Assembly (NCBI RefSeq): GCF_900199215.1
Contig: NZ_FZQA01000002.1
Location: 385,501-449,500, forward strand
Source of the DNA: Amphiplicatus metriothermophilus
Lineage (GTDB): Bacteria > Pseudomonadota > Alphaproteobacteria > Caulobacterales > Parvularculaceae
DNA length: 64,000 bases
Direction of reading: 5' to 3'
Below are positions 14,652-22,719 of this stretch, piece after piece (position 1 is the first letter of the stretch; each line of letters opens with the position of its first letter). The translations under genes were made by a program, and so were the position numbers. The notes beneath the pieces were generated by a model. It did not search any database. It saw nothing but the letters and a program-made list of their open reading frames with translations, and was not told the DNA's origin.

Positions 14652-15164
14652 TTATGCGGCTTCGCGCTTCTCCAGAGTCTCCAGAACGCCGGCGATCTGC
14701 GCGCCGGGCGCCGTAACCGCGCCGACCAGATTGGCAGCCGGCGACATGATGGTCTGCACGATGGAGGCGAGCAGCTCCTCGCGCGAGGGCATGGCGGCGA
14801 GCGCCTTGACGCCTGCGTCGTCGAGGGTCTCCTCTCCCATCGCGCCGCCAAGGATGGCCAGTTTGGGATTCTTCTTGGCGTAGCTGTCGACGGCTTTCGC
14901 TGCCGCGACCGGATCTTCGGAGTAAGCGATGGCGGTCGGCCCTCTGAAAAGATCGGCGATCTTTTCGCTGGGCTTTCCGGAGATGGCGATCCTGGCGAGG
15001 CGATTCTTGACCACCTTCATGTTCGCGCCCGCCTTGCGAAGCTCGCCGCGCAGCTCGGACATTTCGGCGACCGAGAGGCCGCCATTGGCGACCACAACGA
15101 CAGCGTTCTTGTCGAACACGCCGCCGATCCACTCGACCATCGCCGCCTTTTGGGCTCTGTCCAT
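14652..15164 (-). CDS. rplJ: Ribosomal protein L10
   Basis: L10 anchors L7/L12 dimers to 23S rRNA and in many bacteria represses its own operon by binding the mRNA leader. The frame is open to 15209, but I chose the ATG at 15162-15164 ([12 protein letters not shown]) because GAAGGG lies 9 nt before it and the resulting 170 residues match the family. The motif [20 protein letters not shown] (about residues 26-45) is the conserved RNA-binding N-domain and the C-terminal helix that binds L12 follows. It heads the rplJL-rpoBC unit, with a 270-nt structured leader. Confidence 0.96.
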   Translation of the reverse strand: MDRAQKAAMVEWIGGVFDKNAVVVVANGGLSVAEMSELRGELRKAGANMKVVKNRLARIAISGKPSEKIADLFRGPTAIAYSEDPVAAAKAVDSYAKKNPKLAILGGAMGEETLDDAGVKALAAMPSREELLASIVQTIMSPAANLVGAVTAPGAQIAGVLETLEKREAA

Positions 15165-15193
15165 CGGACGTTTCCCTTCCACGGTCCTGCATG

Positions 15194-15220
15194 GGCGAGA
15201 CCGGCCCATCCGGTCCCGCC
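15194..15220 (-). promoter_or_regulatory. rplJ leader hairpin (candidate L10 leader)
   Basis: In the RNA sense, GGCGGGACCGG pairs with CCGGTCTCGCC across a 5-nt loop: 11 pairs including one G-U wobble, ending 29 nt before the rplJ start. Position and shape suit an autoregulatory L10(L12)4 binding leader. I did not identify the full kink-turn consensus by eye. Confidence 0.5.
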
Positions 15221-15253
15221 AAGGGCGAAACGCCTGAAAGATGCGGGAGACCT

Positions 15254-15288
15254 AAAAAAGGCCCCGCGCCGATCAGGCACCGGAGCCT
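15254..15288 (-). terminator. Attenuator-like terminator in the rplJ leader
   Basis: On the minus strand AGGCTCCG pairs with CGGGGCCT (one wobble) around a 14-nt loop and runs straight into TTTTTT. It lies about 90 nt upstream of rplJ and downstream of the putative promoter at 15440-15467, so it would truncate the rplJ leader rather than end an upstream gene. Confidence 0.5.
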
Positions 15289-15439
15289 GTCCAGAAGGTC
15301 GATGGACGGCGCGTCGACCCTCCGTCGGAGGGAACCGGGCGACGATCCTTCTTCCCGTCTATGCGGGAGATTAAGCCGGCCGACGCCGGCGCCCGCAGTC
15401 TCGGACAGGCGGCCCGCCGTTTCCGGCGGACGCGCGGGC

Positions 15440-15467
15440 GTCATACAGCCGCCAGCGGGAATTGCAA
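15440..15467 (-). promoter_or_regulatory. Putative promoter of rplJL-rpoBC
   Basis: Minus-strand TTGCAA (15462-15467), 16 nt, TATGAC (15440-15445). It would give a leader of about 270 nt containing the two hairpins described. It is the best sigma-70-like pair I saw between the acyltransferase gene and rplJ, but the -35 is only 4/6. The rest of 15468-15710 holds nothing definite. Confidence 0.4.
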
Positions 15468-15710
15468 GACCCTATTTGCACGCCGCTCCTTTCGCGGACC
15501 GGCCTCCCGGGAATAGCCCAGGGCTCGCGGAGCCGCCGCCTGCTCCCAGGCCGGCGAGCGAACGCCGGGCGAGCGCGGAAAGAACCGGCGGGCCGGCCCA
15601 ACGCTCCAGTTGACCTGCAGCCAAGATGCGTTTTGCACCAGTATTAAGGCTTTAACGATGCTGCTTGCTTCAGACTTCGTGCTGTATATGCATGAAACGG
15701 GGAACGCAAC

Positions 15711-16860
15711 TTGCATGAATGTCTACGCTTATTGGAGAGGGATGTTCGCGCCTTGAACCAACAGATCCCGTCTCTTGACGGCATCCGGGCTGTCTCGGTC
15801 CTTGTCGTTCTGCTGGCCCATGCAGGGCTTGGCCATGTCGTGCCGGGCGGCTTCGGCGTGACCACGTTTTTCTTCCTGAGCGGCTACCTCATCACCCGGC
15901 TTTTCATCGAGGAGCGCGCACGAGAAGACCGTATCGACATTAAAGGCTTTTATCTGCGCCGGGCGATCCGGCTGACCCCGCCGCTCATCATTACGCTGGC
16001 TGTCGTTTACGGGCTGCAATCCGTAGGGGCGGCGCCTGGCGGCGCGCATCCCTCTCCGCTGTTGTGTCAGGCGCTATACTGTTTCAATTACTACCAGCTC
16101 CACGGCTCGTTTCCCGGCGCGATCGTCCCCGGCACAGGTGCTATGGTCTCTCGCGGTAGAAGAGCATTTTTACCTCGCCTACCCCTTCGCGTTCCTGCTG
16201 ATGACAACCCGCTGGCGCGCCGGCGCGCTGATCTTCATGGGCCTGCTTGCGCCCCTCGTTCTCAGACTTCTCAAATATCATCTTCTCGGCGTTTCGCCGC
16301 ACGCGATATACATCGCGACCGATACGCGGATCGATTCCATTCTGTTCGGCTGCGCGCTGGCTTTGCTTGAGCGGTCTGCGGCGACGGCCCGCATTTTTCC
16401 GCAAGCGCCGTTCTTGCGGTGGACGATCCTCTGCTCGGCGCTAGCCATCCTGTGCTTCACCTTTCTCTACCGCGACCCGGCGTTCAGGGCGACTTTTCGC
16501 TATACGCTACAGGGACTCGCTTTGATGCCGCTCTTTCACTATGCCGTCCGTATGCCCCGCATGTTTCCTTTTTCCATCCTCAATACGCCCGCGATGCGCT
16601 GGATCGGCGTTCGTTCGTATACGATGTATTTGATACACTTCGTTGCAATTCAGATGCTGATAGATTACGGCGTTGCGAAGAATGATACCTTCACGCTTCT
16701 GGTCGTCGGAAGCATGGTTACAACGGTTTATGCGGCTGTCATGTATCGCTATGTCGAGAGCCCTCTCGCGCGGCTTCGCAAATCGCTTCATAAAAGGCGC
16801 GCGCCGCCAGCCCCATCCACAACATCGCACTACAGGAAAGAGCAATGCTTTGGCGCATGA
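15711..16860 (+). pseudogene. Acyltransferase-3 family membrane O-acyltransferase, frameshifted
   Basis: Two overlapping frames together encode a complete acyltransferase-3 (OafA-like) enzyme that O-acylates surface polysaccharide. The first frame has SLDGIRAVSVLVVLLAH, FFFLSGYLITRLFIEE and YLRRAIRLTPPLI. The second resumes with VLWSLAVEEHFYLAYPFAF and continues through several membrane helices to IGVRSYTMYLIHFVAIQ. The shift lies at about 16134-16140; removing one G from GGTG there rejoins the frames at a conserved WSLAVEEHFY motif. It may be a true pseudogene or a sequencing error. The frame starts at TTG 15711, but the family alignment suggests the in-frame TTG at 15753 (NQQIPSLDGIRA) as the start. 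The 3' end overlaps the SGNH gene by 16 nt. Confidence 0.75.
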
Positions 16861-17813
16861 TTCTCCTTTCCGCTGCGCTCGTCGCGGCTGCAGAGCTGTT
16901 GTTGCGCTTCGGAGTCGGGCTCGGCGAACCGCCGCTTGCAGAGACTGATCCCGAGATCGAGTATCTCCTCGCGGCCGACAAAACCTATCGCCGGTTCGGC
17001 AATCACATCAGCATCAACGCGCACCGCATGCGCGCGCCGGAATTTCCGGCACGAAAACCAGCCGACGAATGGCGGATCATGCTGATCGGCGACAGCGTCG
17101 TCTATGGCGGCCATCACGTCTCGCAGGATGAGACCATCGCTGCGCGCCTTGCAGAAACTCTACGCCAAGAACACCCCGACTGCGCCATACTCGTCGGCGC
17201 GATCGCAGCGTCGAGTTGGGGACCCGTGAATGAGCTTGCGTTCATCCGACGCTACGGACTTTACGACGCCGACGACGCCGTAATCGTCGCTTCGAGCCAC
17301 GATCTCTACGACGTTCCCACCTTTCGTAACGATCTCATCCCCTATCGCCTGCGCCCGCCTGTCGGCGCGCTCGGCGATGCCGCTGAAGCCGCGCTGCAAC
17401 GCTTGCGAGCGCGGTTTTTCCCGCCGCGGATCGAAGTCGCCCCCACTGAGGTCAGAAAAGCTCAGTCCCTCGACGCGCTCGCGAACATGCTCGACGAAAT
17501 CGCGGCACGCGGTGCGAAGGGGATCTTTTATTTCCACCCGACGACACGCGAGGTCGGCTCTCCCGATCGGGCGCGCCGGGCGATTGCGGCCTTCTTCGAC
17601 GTCGCCGAGAAGAAAGGCGCCATGACGATCGATCCCATGCAGGCCTATCGCCGCGCCGGCGAGGCCGGCCGGCCGGTCAATGCAGACGGCATTCATCCAG
17701 ACCCTGAGGGCGCGGCGCTCATTGCAGCCATCATCGCCAGCGCGCTTTCGCCGCCCGCCGGACTGCCCTGCGCCGCCTCCGAAGCGACAGATCTTTCAGC
17801 CGGTGGGAAATGA
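16845..17813 (+). CDS. SGNH/GDSL hydrolase, likely polysaccharide O-acetyl modification
   Basis: A 322-residue protein with an N-terminal membrane or signal segment (MILLSAALVAAAELLLRF) and an SGNH domain: block I nucleophile LIGDSVVYGG at about residues 80-89, a likely oxyanion Gly/Asn region at SSWGPVNELAFI, and the catalytic Asp-x-x-His block as DGIHPDPEGAALI near 283-295. It is translationally coupled to the acyltransferase-3 gene (16-nt overlap). That pairing is common where a membrane acyltransferase delivers acetyl groups to a periplasmic SGNH partner. Substrate unknown. The unit lies between rplA and rplJ, an unusual site. Confidence 0.8.
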   Translation: MLWRMILLSAALVAAAELLLRFGVGLGEPPLAETDPEIEYLLAADKTYRRFGNHISINAHRMRAPEFPARKPADEWRIMLIGDSVVYGGHHVSQDETIAARLAETLRQEHPDCAILVGAIAASSWGPVNELAFIRRYGLYDADDAVIVASSHDLYDVPTFRNDLIPYRLRPPVGALGDAAEAALQRLRARFFPPRIEVAPTEVRKAQSLDALANMLDEIAARGAKGIFYFHPTTREVGSPDRARRAIAAFFDVAEKKGAMTIDPMQAYRRAGEAGRPVNADGIHPDPEGAALIAAIIASALSPPAGLPCAASEATDLSAGGK

Positions 17814-17840
17814 AAAAGCCCGGCGGGCCGCCGGGCTTTT
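17814..17840. terminator. Strong bidirectional terminator
   Basis: Perfect 13-bp arms (AAAAGCCCGGCGG / CCGCCGGGCTTTT) around a single base, so in practice an 11-bp stem with a 5-nt loop, flanked by A-run and T-run. It begins directly after the SGNH hydrolase stop and lies 22 nt past the convergent rplA stop, serving both. It shows that rplKA ends here rather than reading into rplJ. Confidence 0.9.
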
Positions 17841-17862
17841 CCCCATGATATGAAGCGTCGCT

Positions 17863-18558
17863 TCAGACCGACACCGAAGACGGCTCGATTCTGACGCCCG
17901 GCCCCATGGTCGAGGAAACCGAGATTTTCTTGATATATGTCCCCTTCGCGCCGGAGGGCTTGGCCTTGGCCACGGCGTCGATGAAGGCGCGCACATTCTC
18001 AGCGATCTGCTGCTCGGAGAAGCTCGCCTTGCCGACCCCGGCGTGGACGATGCCCGCCTTCTCGACGCGGAACTGCACCGAGCCGCCCTTGGCGTCCTTC
18101 ACAGCCTGCGCGACATTCGGCGTGACCGTGCCGACCTTCGGGTTCGGCATAAGGTTGCGTGGCCCGAGAATTTTGCCGAGCCGGCCGACCAGCGGCATCA
18201 TGTCCGGCGTCGCGATCACGCGATCGAAATCCATGAAGCCGCCCTGAATCTTCTCGACCAGATCTTCGGCCCCGACGATGTCGGCGCCGGCCTGGCGGGC
18301 TTCTTCCGCTTTCGGGTCGCGCGCGAACACGGCGACGCGCACCGTGCGGCCCGTGCCGTTCGGCAGCGCCACGACGCCGCGTACCATCTGATCCGCATGA
18401 CGGGGATCGACGCCGAGATTGACGGCGACTTCGATAGTCTCATCGAATTTCGCCCTGGCGTTCTCCTTGATGATTTTCGCCGCTTCTTCGACCGTATACG
18501 TCCTGTTCCGGTCTACGTTCTCGCGGATGGCGCGCAGTCTTTTTCCGATCCTGGCCAT
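17863..18558 (-). CDS. rplA: Ribosomal protein L1
   Basis: L1 forms the mobile stalk at the ribosomal E site and in many bacteria represses its own rplKA mRNA. It is 231 residues with the normal N-terminus [18 protein letters not shown], the RNA-binding region [20 protein letters not shown] and the signature [16 protein letters not shown] near residues 125-140. It starts 3 nt after rplK, so the two are coupled. Here the transcript ends at the terminator beside the SGNH gene instead of continuing to rplJ. Confidence 0.98.
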   Translation of the reverse strand: MARIGKRLRAIRENVDRNRTYTVEEAAKIIKENARAKFDETIEVAVNLGVDPRHADQMVRGVVALPNGTGRTVRVAVFARDPKAEEARQAGADIVGAEDLVEKIQGGFMDFDRVIATPDMMPLVGRLGKILGPRNLMPNPKVGTVTPNVAQAVKDAKGGSVQFRVEKAGIVHAGVGKASFSEQQIAENVRAFIDAVAKAKPSGAKGTYIKKISVSSTMGPGVRIEPSSVSV

Positions 18559-18561
18559 GAC

Positions 18562-18990
18562 TTACTCCACCACCTCGAGACCCATGGAGCGCGCCGAGCC
18601 CATGATGATTTTCGTCGCCGCGTCGAGGTCGGTCGCGTTGAGATCCTTGAGCTTGGCTTCGGCGATTTCGCGGCACTGCGCGACGGTCACCGTGCCGGAC
18701 TTGGCCCGGCCGGGCGTCGAGCCGCCTTTTTGAATCTTCGCCGCCTTCATCAGATAGTAAGACGCCGGCGGCGTCTTCATCGCGAAGGTGAACGACTTGT
18801 CGGAGTAAATCGTGATGACGACGGGGACGGGCATCCCCTTTTCCATCTCTTGCGAGGCGGCGTTGAACGCCTTGCAGAACTCCATGATATTGAGACCGCG
18901 CTGGCCGAGCGCGGGACCGATGGGGGGCGACGGCGTCGCCGAGCCCGCCGGCACCTGAAGCTTCAGGTAGCCTGCGATTTTTTTCGCCAT
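18562..18990 (-). CDS. rplK: Ribosomal protein L11
   Basis: L11 binds the GTPase-associated centre of 23S rRNA and is needed for the stringent response through RelA/Rel. The 142-residue product begins [19 protein letters not shown] and has the proline-rich [20 protein letters not shown] motif (about residues 20-39) that is the thiostrepton-binding region. It is the first gene of rplK-rplA, preceded by an unusually long (about 365 nt) leader with an attenuator-like hairpin. Confidence 0.98.
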   Translation of the reverse strand: MAKKIAGYLKLQVPAGSATPSPPIGPALGQRGLNIMEFCKAFNAASQEMEKGMPVPVVITIYSDKSFTFAMKTPPASYYLMKAAKIQKGGSTPGRAKSGTVTVAQCREIAEAKLKDLNATDLDAATKIIMGSARSMGLEVVE

Positions 18991-19226
18991 GACAGCCTTC
19001 CTGCGTCGCGCCGGCCCGCGCCGTTCTTACAGCGAAGCCCGGCTGGTTGAAGGGTCGCGGTGCGGCCCGGCGTGGACTTCCGCCGGCGGCCTCCCGCGAG
19101 GGAGCGTCGCCTTTAGCCGATGCCCGCCCGTTCTGCAAGCGTTGACGCCCGCCGCAGCAAGCTTGGCGGGACGAGTCGTATCTCGAGCTGACGGGGGCCG
19201 CCTGCGTCAGGCGTTTGCGCCGATCG

Positions 19227-19269
19227 AAAAAGGCGGATGAACCCTATAGGGGACTCGAGCCCATCCGCC
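19227..19269 (-). terminator. Attenuator-like hairpin in the rplK leader
   Basis: In the minus-strand sense GGCGGATG ... CATCCGCC (perfect 8 bp) is followed at once by TTTTT; the loop itself contains the palindrome CCCTATAGGG. It lies between the putative rplKA promoter (19364-19392) and rplK, so it would act inside the leader. It could also be a terminator for nusG read-through. Confidence 0.5.
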
Positions 19270-19363
19270 GATACGCAACAAAATCTACTCTACGCAACGA
19301 AAACATACGCGCGCCGGCTATTTACGGCTTATGCCGCCGTCCGGAGTAGTTATGTTATAAATT

Positions 19364-19392
19364 TACATACCCGGCCGACCTATGCGCGTCAA
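19364..19392 (-). promoter_or_regulatory. Putative rplKA promoter
   Basis: Minus strand TTGACG (19387-19392), 17-nt spacer, TATGTA (19364-19369), followed by an AT-rich stretch (AATTTATAAC). Start of transcription would be near 19357, giving a leader of about 365 nt. It is the best promoter match in the 650-nt gap between nusG and rplK, which otherwise holds only hairpins and no convincing gene. Confidence 0.5.
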
Positions 19393-19464
19393 GGGCGCGG
19401 CGCTCCCGTTTACGGAGAATGCGCGGACAGGACCTCGTCGCCGCCGGGGAGCGCGCGGTCAAGG

Positions 19465-19497
19465 CGGCCGGCCGCAAGAAACGCATGCGGCCGGCCG
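19465..19497. repeat. Perfect GC-rich inverted repeat downstream of nusG
   Basis: Eleven-bp arms CGGCCGGCCGC / GCGGCCGGCCG with an 11-nt AAGAAACGCAT loop, about 150 nt past the nusG stop. There is no U-tract, so this is either a Rho-assisted termination or 3'-end protection element for secE-nusG, or simply a stable RNA hairpin. Confidence 0.4.
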
Positions 19498-19648
19498 TCG
19501 ACGATACGAGCCCGCGGCGGTCGGGGAGAGAGATATAGGGAGAAACCGCCTACAGACCCGCCGATTAACGCGATGACGCGATTTCGGCGAGCTTTGTCTC
19601 GCACGCGATTACGCGCACAGCGCGGCGAGGATACGGCGGAAGAGTGAC

Positions 19649-20182
19649 TTAACTCGCCTTCTCAACTTGGCTGAATTCCAGTTCGACAGGCGTGGCGCGT
19701 CCGAAGATCGACACCGCGACCTTGAGCCGCGCCGTATCCTCGTCGACGTCTTCGACGACACCTGAAAATGACGCGAACGGACCATCGACCACGCGCACGT
19801 TCTCGCCGATCTCGAAGGTGATCGTGGAGCGGGGCCGCTCGGCGCTATCCTCGACGACGCCGCGAATGCGGTCCACCTCTTTTTGGCTGACCGGCATCGG
19901 CTTCTTGCCGGAGCCGAGAAAGCCCGTGACCTTCGGCGTTTCCTTCACGAGATGATAGGTGTCGTCGTTGAGCACCATTTTGACGAGCACATAGCCCGGG
20001 AAAAACCGGCGCTCGGTCGTGACCTTTCGCCCGCGTCGCACTTCCTGCACGTCTTCGGTCGGCACGAAGACCTCTTCGATGAGCGCTTCAAGGCCCTTTT
20101 CCTTGGCGGCCTGCCTGATCGCCTCCGCCACCTTCTTTTCGAAGTTGGAATAGGCGTGGACGATATACCATTTGGGTTCCAT
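19649..20182 (-). CDS. nusG: Transcription antitermination factor NusG
   Basis: NusG binds RNA polymerase, suppresses pausing, and bridges it to Rho or to ribosomal protein S10. I chose the ATG at 20182 (MEPKWYIVHAYSNFEKK), giving 177 residues; the open frame to 20257 is not conserved. The NGN domain includes RRFFPGYVLVKMVLND (about residues 60-75), and the C-terminal KOW domain is GENVRVVDGPFASFSGVVED (about 125-144). It follows secE after 32 nt, the universal arrangement, but is separated from rplK by 650 nt. Confidence 0.97.
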   Translation of the reverse strand: MEPKWYIVHAYSNFEKKVAEAIRQAAKEKGLEALIEEVFVPTEDVQEVRRGRKVTTERRFFPGYVLVKMVLNDDTYHLVKETPKVTGFLGSGKKPMPVSQKEVDRIRGVVEDSAERPRSTITFEIGENVRVVDGPFASFSGVVEDVDEDTARLKVAVSIFGRATPVELEFSQVEKAS

Positions 20183-20214
20183 GGCCGGATTCCGTCGCGT
20201 GTGAATGTTGAAAG

Positions 20215-20499
20215 CTATCGGTCGAGCGGAACGCAGTCGATCGGCAGGATCGTGCACACCGCGAAACGCAGACCCTGATCCACCAGGAAAAAGAACAGCG
20301 CCATGATCGCCACCATGATGAGCACCATGACGGTCGAAATCAGCGTCTCGTTACGCGAGGTCCAAGTGACCTTCAGCATTTCGGCGCGGACCTGTTGAAT
20401 GAATTCGAGCGGGCTCGTTTTCTTTTTCTTGCGCGAGACTTCCTCAGCCTTGCCTTCAATGGTCTCGGCGCCGCCCGCAGGCTTTTTCTGTCTGGCCAT
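20215..20499 (-). CDS. secE: Protein translocase subunit SecE
   Basis: SecE clamps SecY in the SecYEG channel. The 94-residue form starting at MARQKKPAGG (20499) is preferred because AGGGCGG precedes it; the frame is open to 20526. A lysine-rich cytoplasmic N-terminus is followed by the conserved amphipathic helix FIQQVRAEMLKVTWTSRNET and one membrane helix (about residues 61-83). It has an unusual short C-terminal tail with two cysteines. It is directly upstream of nusG. Confidence 0.92.
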   Translation of the reverse strand: MARQKKPAGGAETIEGKAEEVSRKKKKTSPLEFIQQVRAEMLKVTWTSRNETLISTVMVLIMVAIMALFFFLVDQGLRFAVCTILPIDCVPLDR

Positions 20500-20587
20500 A
20501 ACCGCCCTTTTCTCCGCTCCGGACAAAGGTCCCTCGCGCGCCGGACCGACGCTGCTTCGCCTTTAGTCTTTTTCGGATGATGGGCCG

Positions 20588-20615
20588 TACCTAAACCTTT
20601 TCGGCGCGGCGTCAA
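20588..20615 (-). promoter_or_regulatory. Putative secE-nusG promoter
   Basis: Minus strand TTGACG (20610-20615), 16 nt, TAGGTA (20588-20593), between the tRNA-Trp gene and secE; it gives an about 80-nt leader. The -10 is weak and read-through from the tRNA is possible. Confidence 0.4.
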
Positions 20616-20653
20616 GAGACCGCAGGCGAAAGCGCGGCGGACATGCGCCGGCC

Positions 20654-20729
20654 TGGCAGGGGCAGAGGGACTCGAACCCCCGACCCTCGGTTTTGGAGAC
20701 CGATGCTCTACCAGCTGAGCTATACCCCT
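20654..20729 (-). tRNA. trnW: tRNA-Trp (anticodon CCA)
   Basis: A 76-nt cloverleaf read on the minus strand: acceptor stem AGGGGTA / TGCCCCT, D-arm GCTCAGCTGGTAGAGC, anticodon arm CGGTCTCCAAAACCG with CCA at the anticodon position, T-arm GGGGGTTCGAGTCCCTC, and a genomically encoded 3' CCA. It sits just upstream of secE, the usual place for tRNA-Trp in many proteobacteria. A perfect -35 (TTGACA) lies at 20786-20791, without a convincing -10. Confidence 0.97.
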
Positions 20730-20798
20730 AGGCCGGGCGTCTTCAATAAGACCGCCGCCGGCGAGGTTCAATAGACGCCGCGCCCTGTCAAGAACTTA

Positions 20799-21746
20799 TC
20801 AACGCGGAACCTCGACGCCACCCACATGAATTTCGCCGCCGCCGGCGCGTGAAAGGCGCCCCTCGACCGCGCCGAAACGGGCTTCCGCCGAGCCGAAAAG
20901 CCGCAAGTCGGGGCGCACCGCCGTCCCTTCGAACTGCACCAAGCCCGACCCGTCGATCGTCGCCTTGAGCGTGTCCGCCCGCCCCGCCTGGATCATCACC
21001 GCCCCTGAGCCGGCGATGCGCGCGGTCAGCGGTCCGTCCAGACGCGCGCCCCGCACGGTCCCCGAGCCGGCGATCGACACGTCGAGCATCCCGCCTATCT
21101 CGCCGAAGACCACGTCGCCCGGGCCCGCTATGTCAATGTCGGCCATCGCCGCCTTGCCGGCGCGCAGGTCTGCATCGCCGGAAATATCGGCTTCGAGCGC
21201 GCCGGCGACGTCGCCGATCACCAGCCGGCTGCCCTCGACAAGGCTGATAACGGCCTCGCCGAGATTTCCCGTTTCGCCATAGACATAGCAGCCGTCGAGA
21301 TCGAGCGCGCCGTCGAGCGCGTCCATCCGCAACCTGACCCGGGCGTCGACGAAGGCAGCATCCCCCTTGCGGGGCATTGTCACCTGGATGGTCGGATGGT
21401 CGGCGAAGAACGCCTCGTTCACGGGCGCGCCTGTCGAAGCGGTTCGTCCGCGGCGCGGATCGACGCGGCGCAGGATGCGCGCGTTGCAGCAGTCGCGCGT
21501 TTCCTCCTCACGCCATTTCTCGCCGACGACACGTACGGTCCCGTCCTCAAGCATGAGCTGCAGAGGAGCATGGGTCTTGCCCTGACGGATGACGACGTCG
21601 GTCTGCGACCCGTTATTCGTAACGATCTCCACCGTTCCGACCACGTTCTCGAAGCGGATGCTTTGCGCCTCGAAGCGCGCCGCAGCGGCGCTCGCCTGTA
21701 TGACCGCCGCGGCGAGCATGGCGGCGAAAGCGGTCTTGCGAAGCAT
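20799..21746 (-). CDS. Secreted GIN-domain (DUF2807-like) beta-helical protein
   Basis: A 315-residue exported protein of unknown role. The ATG at 21746 (MLRKTAFAAMLAAAVIQASA) starts a signal peptide with probable cleavage after ASAAA and has GGGAGGG upstream. The C-terminal half is a repetitive beta-rich region with short repeats of the type I-x-G-S/D-G (DIAGPGDVVF, SIAGSGTVRG, RIAGSGAVMI, TIDGSGLVQF, about residues 195-295), like the head GIN domain of putative auto-transporter adhesins. Two adjacent cysteines (RDCCNARIL) and one in DLDGCYVYGE could form disulfides. It is divergent from ccmD. Cell-surface or periplasmic location is inferred from the signal peptide. Confidence 0.7.
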   Translation of the reverse strand: MLRKTAFAAMLAAAVIQASAAAARFEAQSIRFENVVGTVEIVTNNGSQTDVVIRQGKTHAPLQLMLEDGTVRVVGEKWREEETRDCCNARILRRVDPRRGRTASTGAPVNEAFFADHPTIQVTMPRKGDAAFVDARVRLRMDALDGALDLDGCYVYGETGNLGEAVISLVEGSRLVIGDVAGALEADISGDADLRAGKAAMADIDIAGPGDVVFGEIGGMLDVSIAGSGTVRGARLDGPLTARIAGSGAVMIQAGRADTLKATIDGSGLVQFEGTAVRPDLRLFGSAEARFGAVEGRLSRAGGGEIHVGGVEVPR

Positions 21747-21904
21747 CGGCGGCCCTCCCCTAGCCCGCGCCGCCTCAGGCGCGGCTGGAATTGGTCTTTC
21801 AGGATATAGCAAAAACCGGACCGGTGCCCCTTTCAGGCGGAATCCTGGCGCGCGACGATGTTTCCGACGGCGCCGGCGGGCGAATTGTGCTTGGTTGCGC
21901 GCCA

Positions 21905-22081
21905 ATGAGCGAGTTTTTCCACATGGGCGGGCATGCGGCCTTCGTCTGGCCGGCCTACGCCGTTTCGGCGCTGGGGCTCGGCGGGCTCGCCTTTTTCATC
22001 TGGCGGCGCGACAGCCGGGTTCGCGCCCGCCTGCGCGCGCTCGAAGAACGGCGCGCGGAAAACCCCCGCGGCGAGGCGTGA
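21905..22081 (+). CDS. ccmD: Haem exporter protein CcmD
   Basis: CcmD is a small membrane protein that helps release holo-CcmE from the CcmABC complex. The 58-residue product starts MSEFFHMGGHAAFVWPAYAV, the typical alphaproteobacterial CcmD opening, then has one membrane helix and a charged tail RRDSRVRARLRALEERRAE. Its stop overlaps the ccmA start (TGATG). Placing ccmD ahead of ccmA, rather than after ccmC, is less usual. Confidence 0.9.
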   Translation: MSEFFHMGGHAAFVWPAYAVSALGLGGLAFFIWRRDSRVRARLRALEERRAENPRGEA

Positions 22082-22719
22082 TGCGCACGGCCGCCCGATT
22101 CGCCGTCGGCCTCCGGCTGGAGGACGTCGCCGTGGCGCGCGGCGGGCGAACCATTCTCGCCGACGTCTCGCTCACGCTTGCGCCGCGCGAGACGCTGTTA
22201 GTGAAAGGCCGCAACGGCGCCGGCAAGACGACGCTGCTGCGCGCGATCGCAGGGCTTTTGCCAGTCGAGCGCGGCCGCATCGCGCTGACCAACGCCGGAA
22301 GCGAAGCGCAAGACCGGCGCGGCCACGCCATATACGCCGGCCACGCCGATGCGCTGAAGCCAGCCCTGACCGTGCGAGAAAACCTCGCCTTCTGGGCGAA
22401 GCTCCACCGCGCCCCCATAGCGCGGATCGAGGAGGCGCTCGCCGCGCTTGATCTCGCATCCCTCGCTGACCAGCCCGCGGCACGGCTTTCGGCCGGACAG
22501 AAGCGGCGGGCGGGACTGACGCGCCTCGTCCTCTCCGGCAAGCCGCTCTGGCTGCTCGACGAGCCGGCCGCTGCTATCGACGCCGACTCCCTCGCTCGGC
22601 TGACCGGGCTTGTAAAGGCTCACTGCGACAAAGGCGGCGCGGCGATCATCGCCACCCACGACCGGATCTCGCTGCCAAGCGCGCGCGCCGTGATAGTGGG
22701 ACCGGAGGCGACGGCGTGA
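22081..22719 (+). CDS. ccmA: Cytochrome c biogenesis ABC ATPase CcmA
   Basis: CcmA is the ATP-binding subunit of CcmABCD, which loads haem onto CcmE and releases it. The 212-residue protein has Walker A GRNGAGKTT (about residues 43-51), the ABC signature LSAGQKRR (about 139-146), Walker B PLWLLDEP (about 157-164) and the switch histidine in ATHDR. The ATG overlaps the ccmD stop by one base and the stop overlaps the ccmB start (GTGA), so translation is coupled through the operon. Confidence 0.96.
   Translation: MRTAARFAVGLRLEDVAVARGGRTILADVSLTLAPRETLLVKGRNGAGKTTLLRAIAGLLPVERGRIALTNAGSEAQDRRGHAIYAGHADALKPALTVRENLAFWAKLHRAPIARIEEALAALDLASLADQPAARLSAGQKRRAGLTRLVLSGKPLWLLDEPAAAIDADSLARLTGLVKAHCDKGGAAIIATHDRISLPSARAVIVGPEATA

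Noticed and set aside
19237-19647. 136-codon plus-strand frame in the nusG-rplK gap
   Set aside because: No ribosome-binding site, composition rich in Arg/Pro/Ala with no motif, and it covers the promoter and hairpin elements of rplK.
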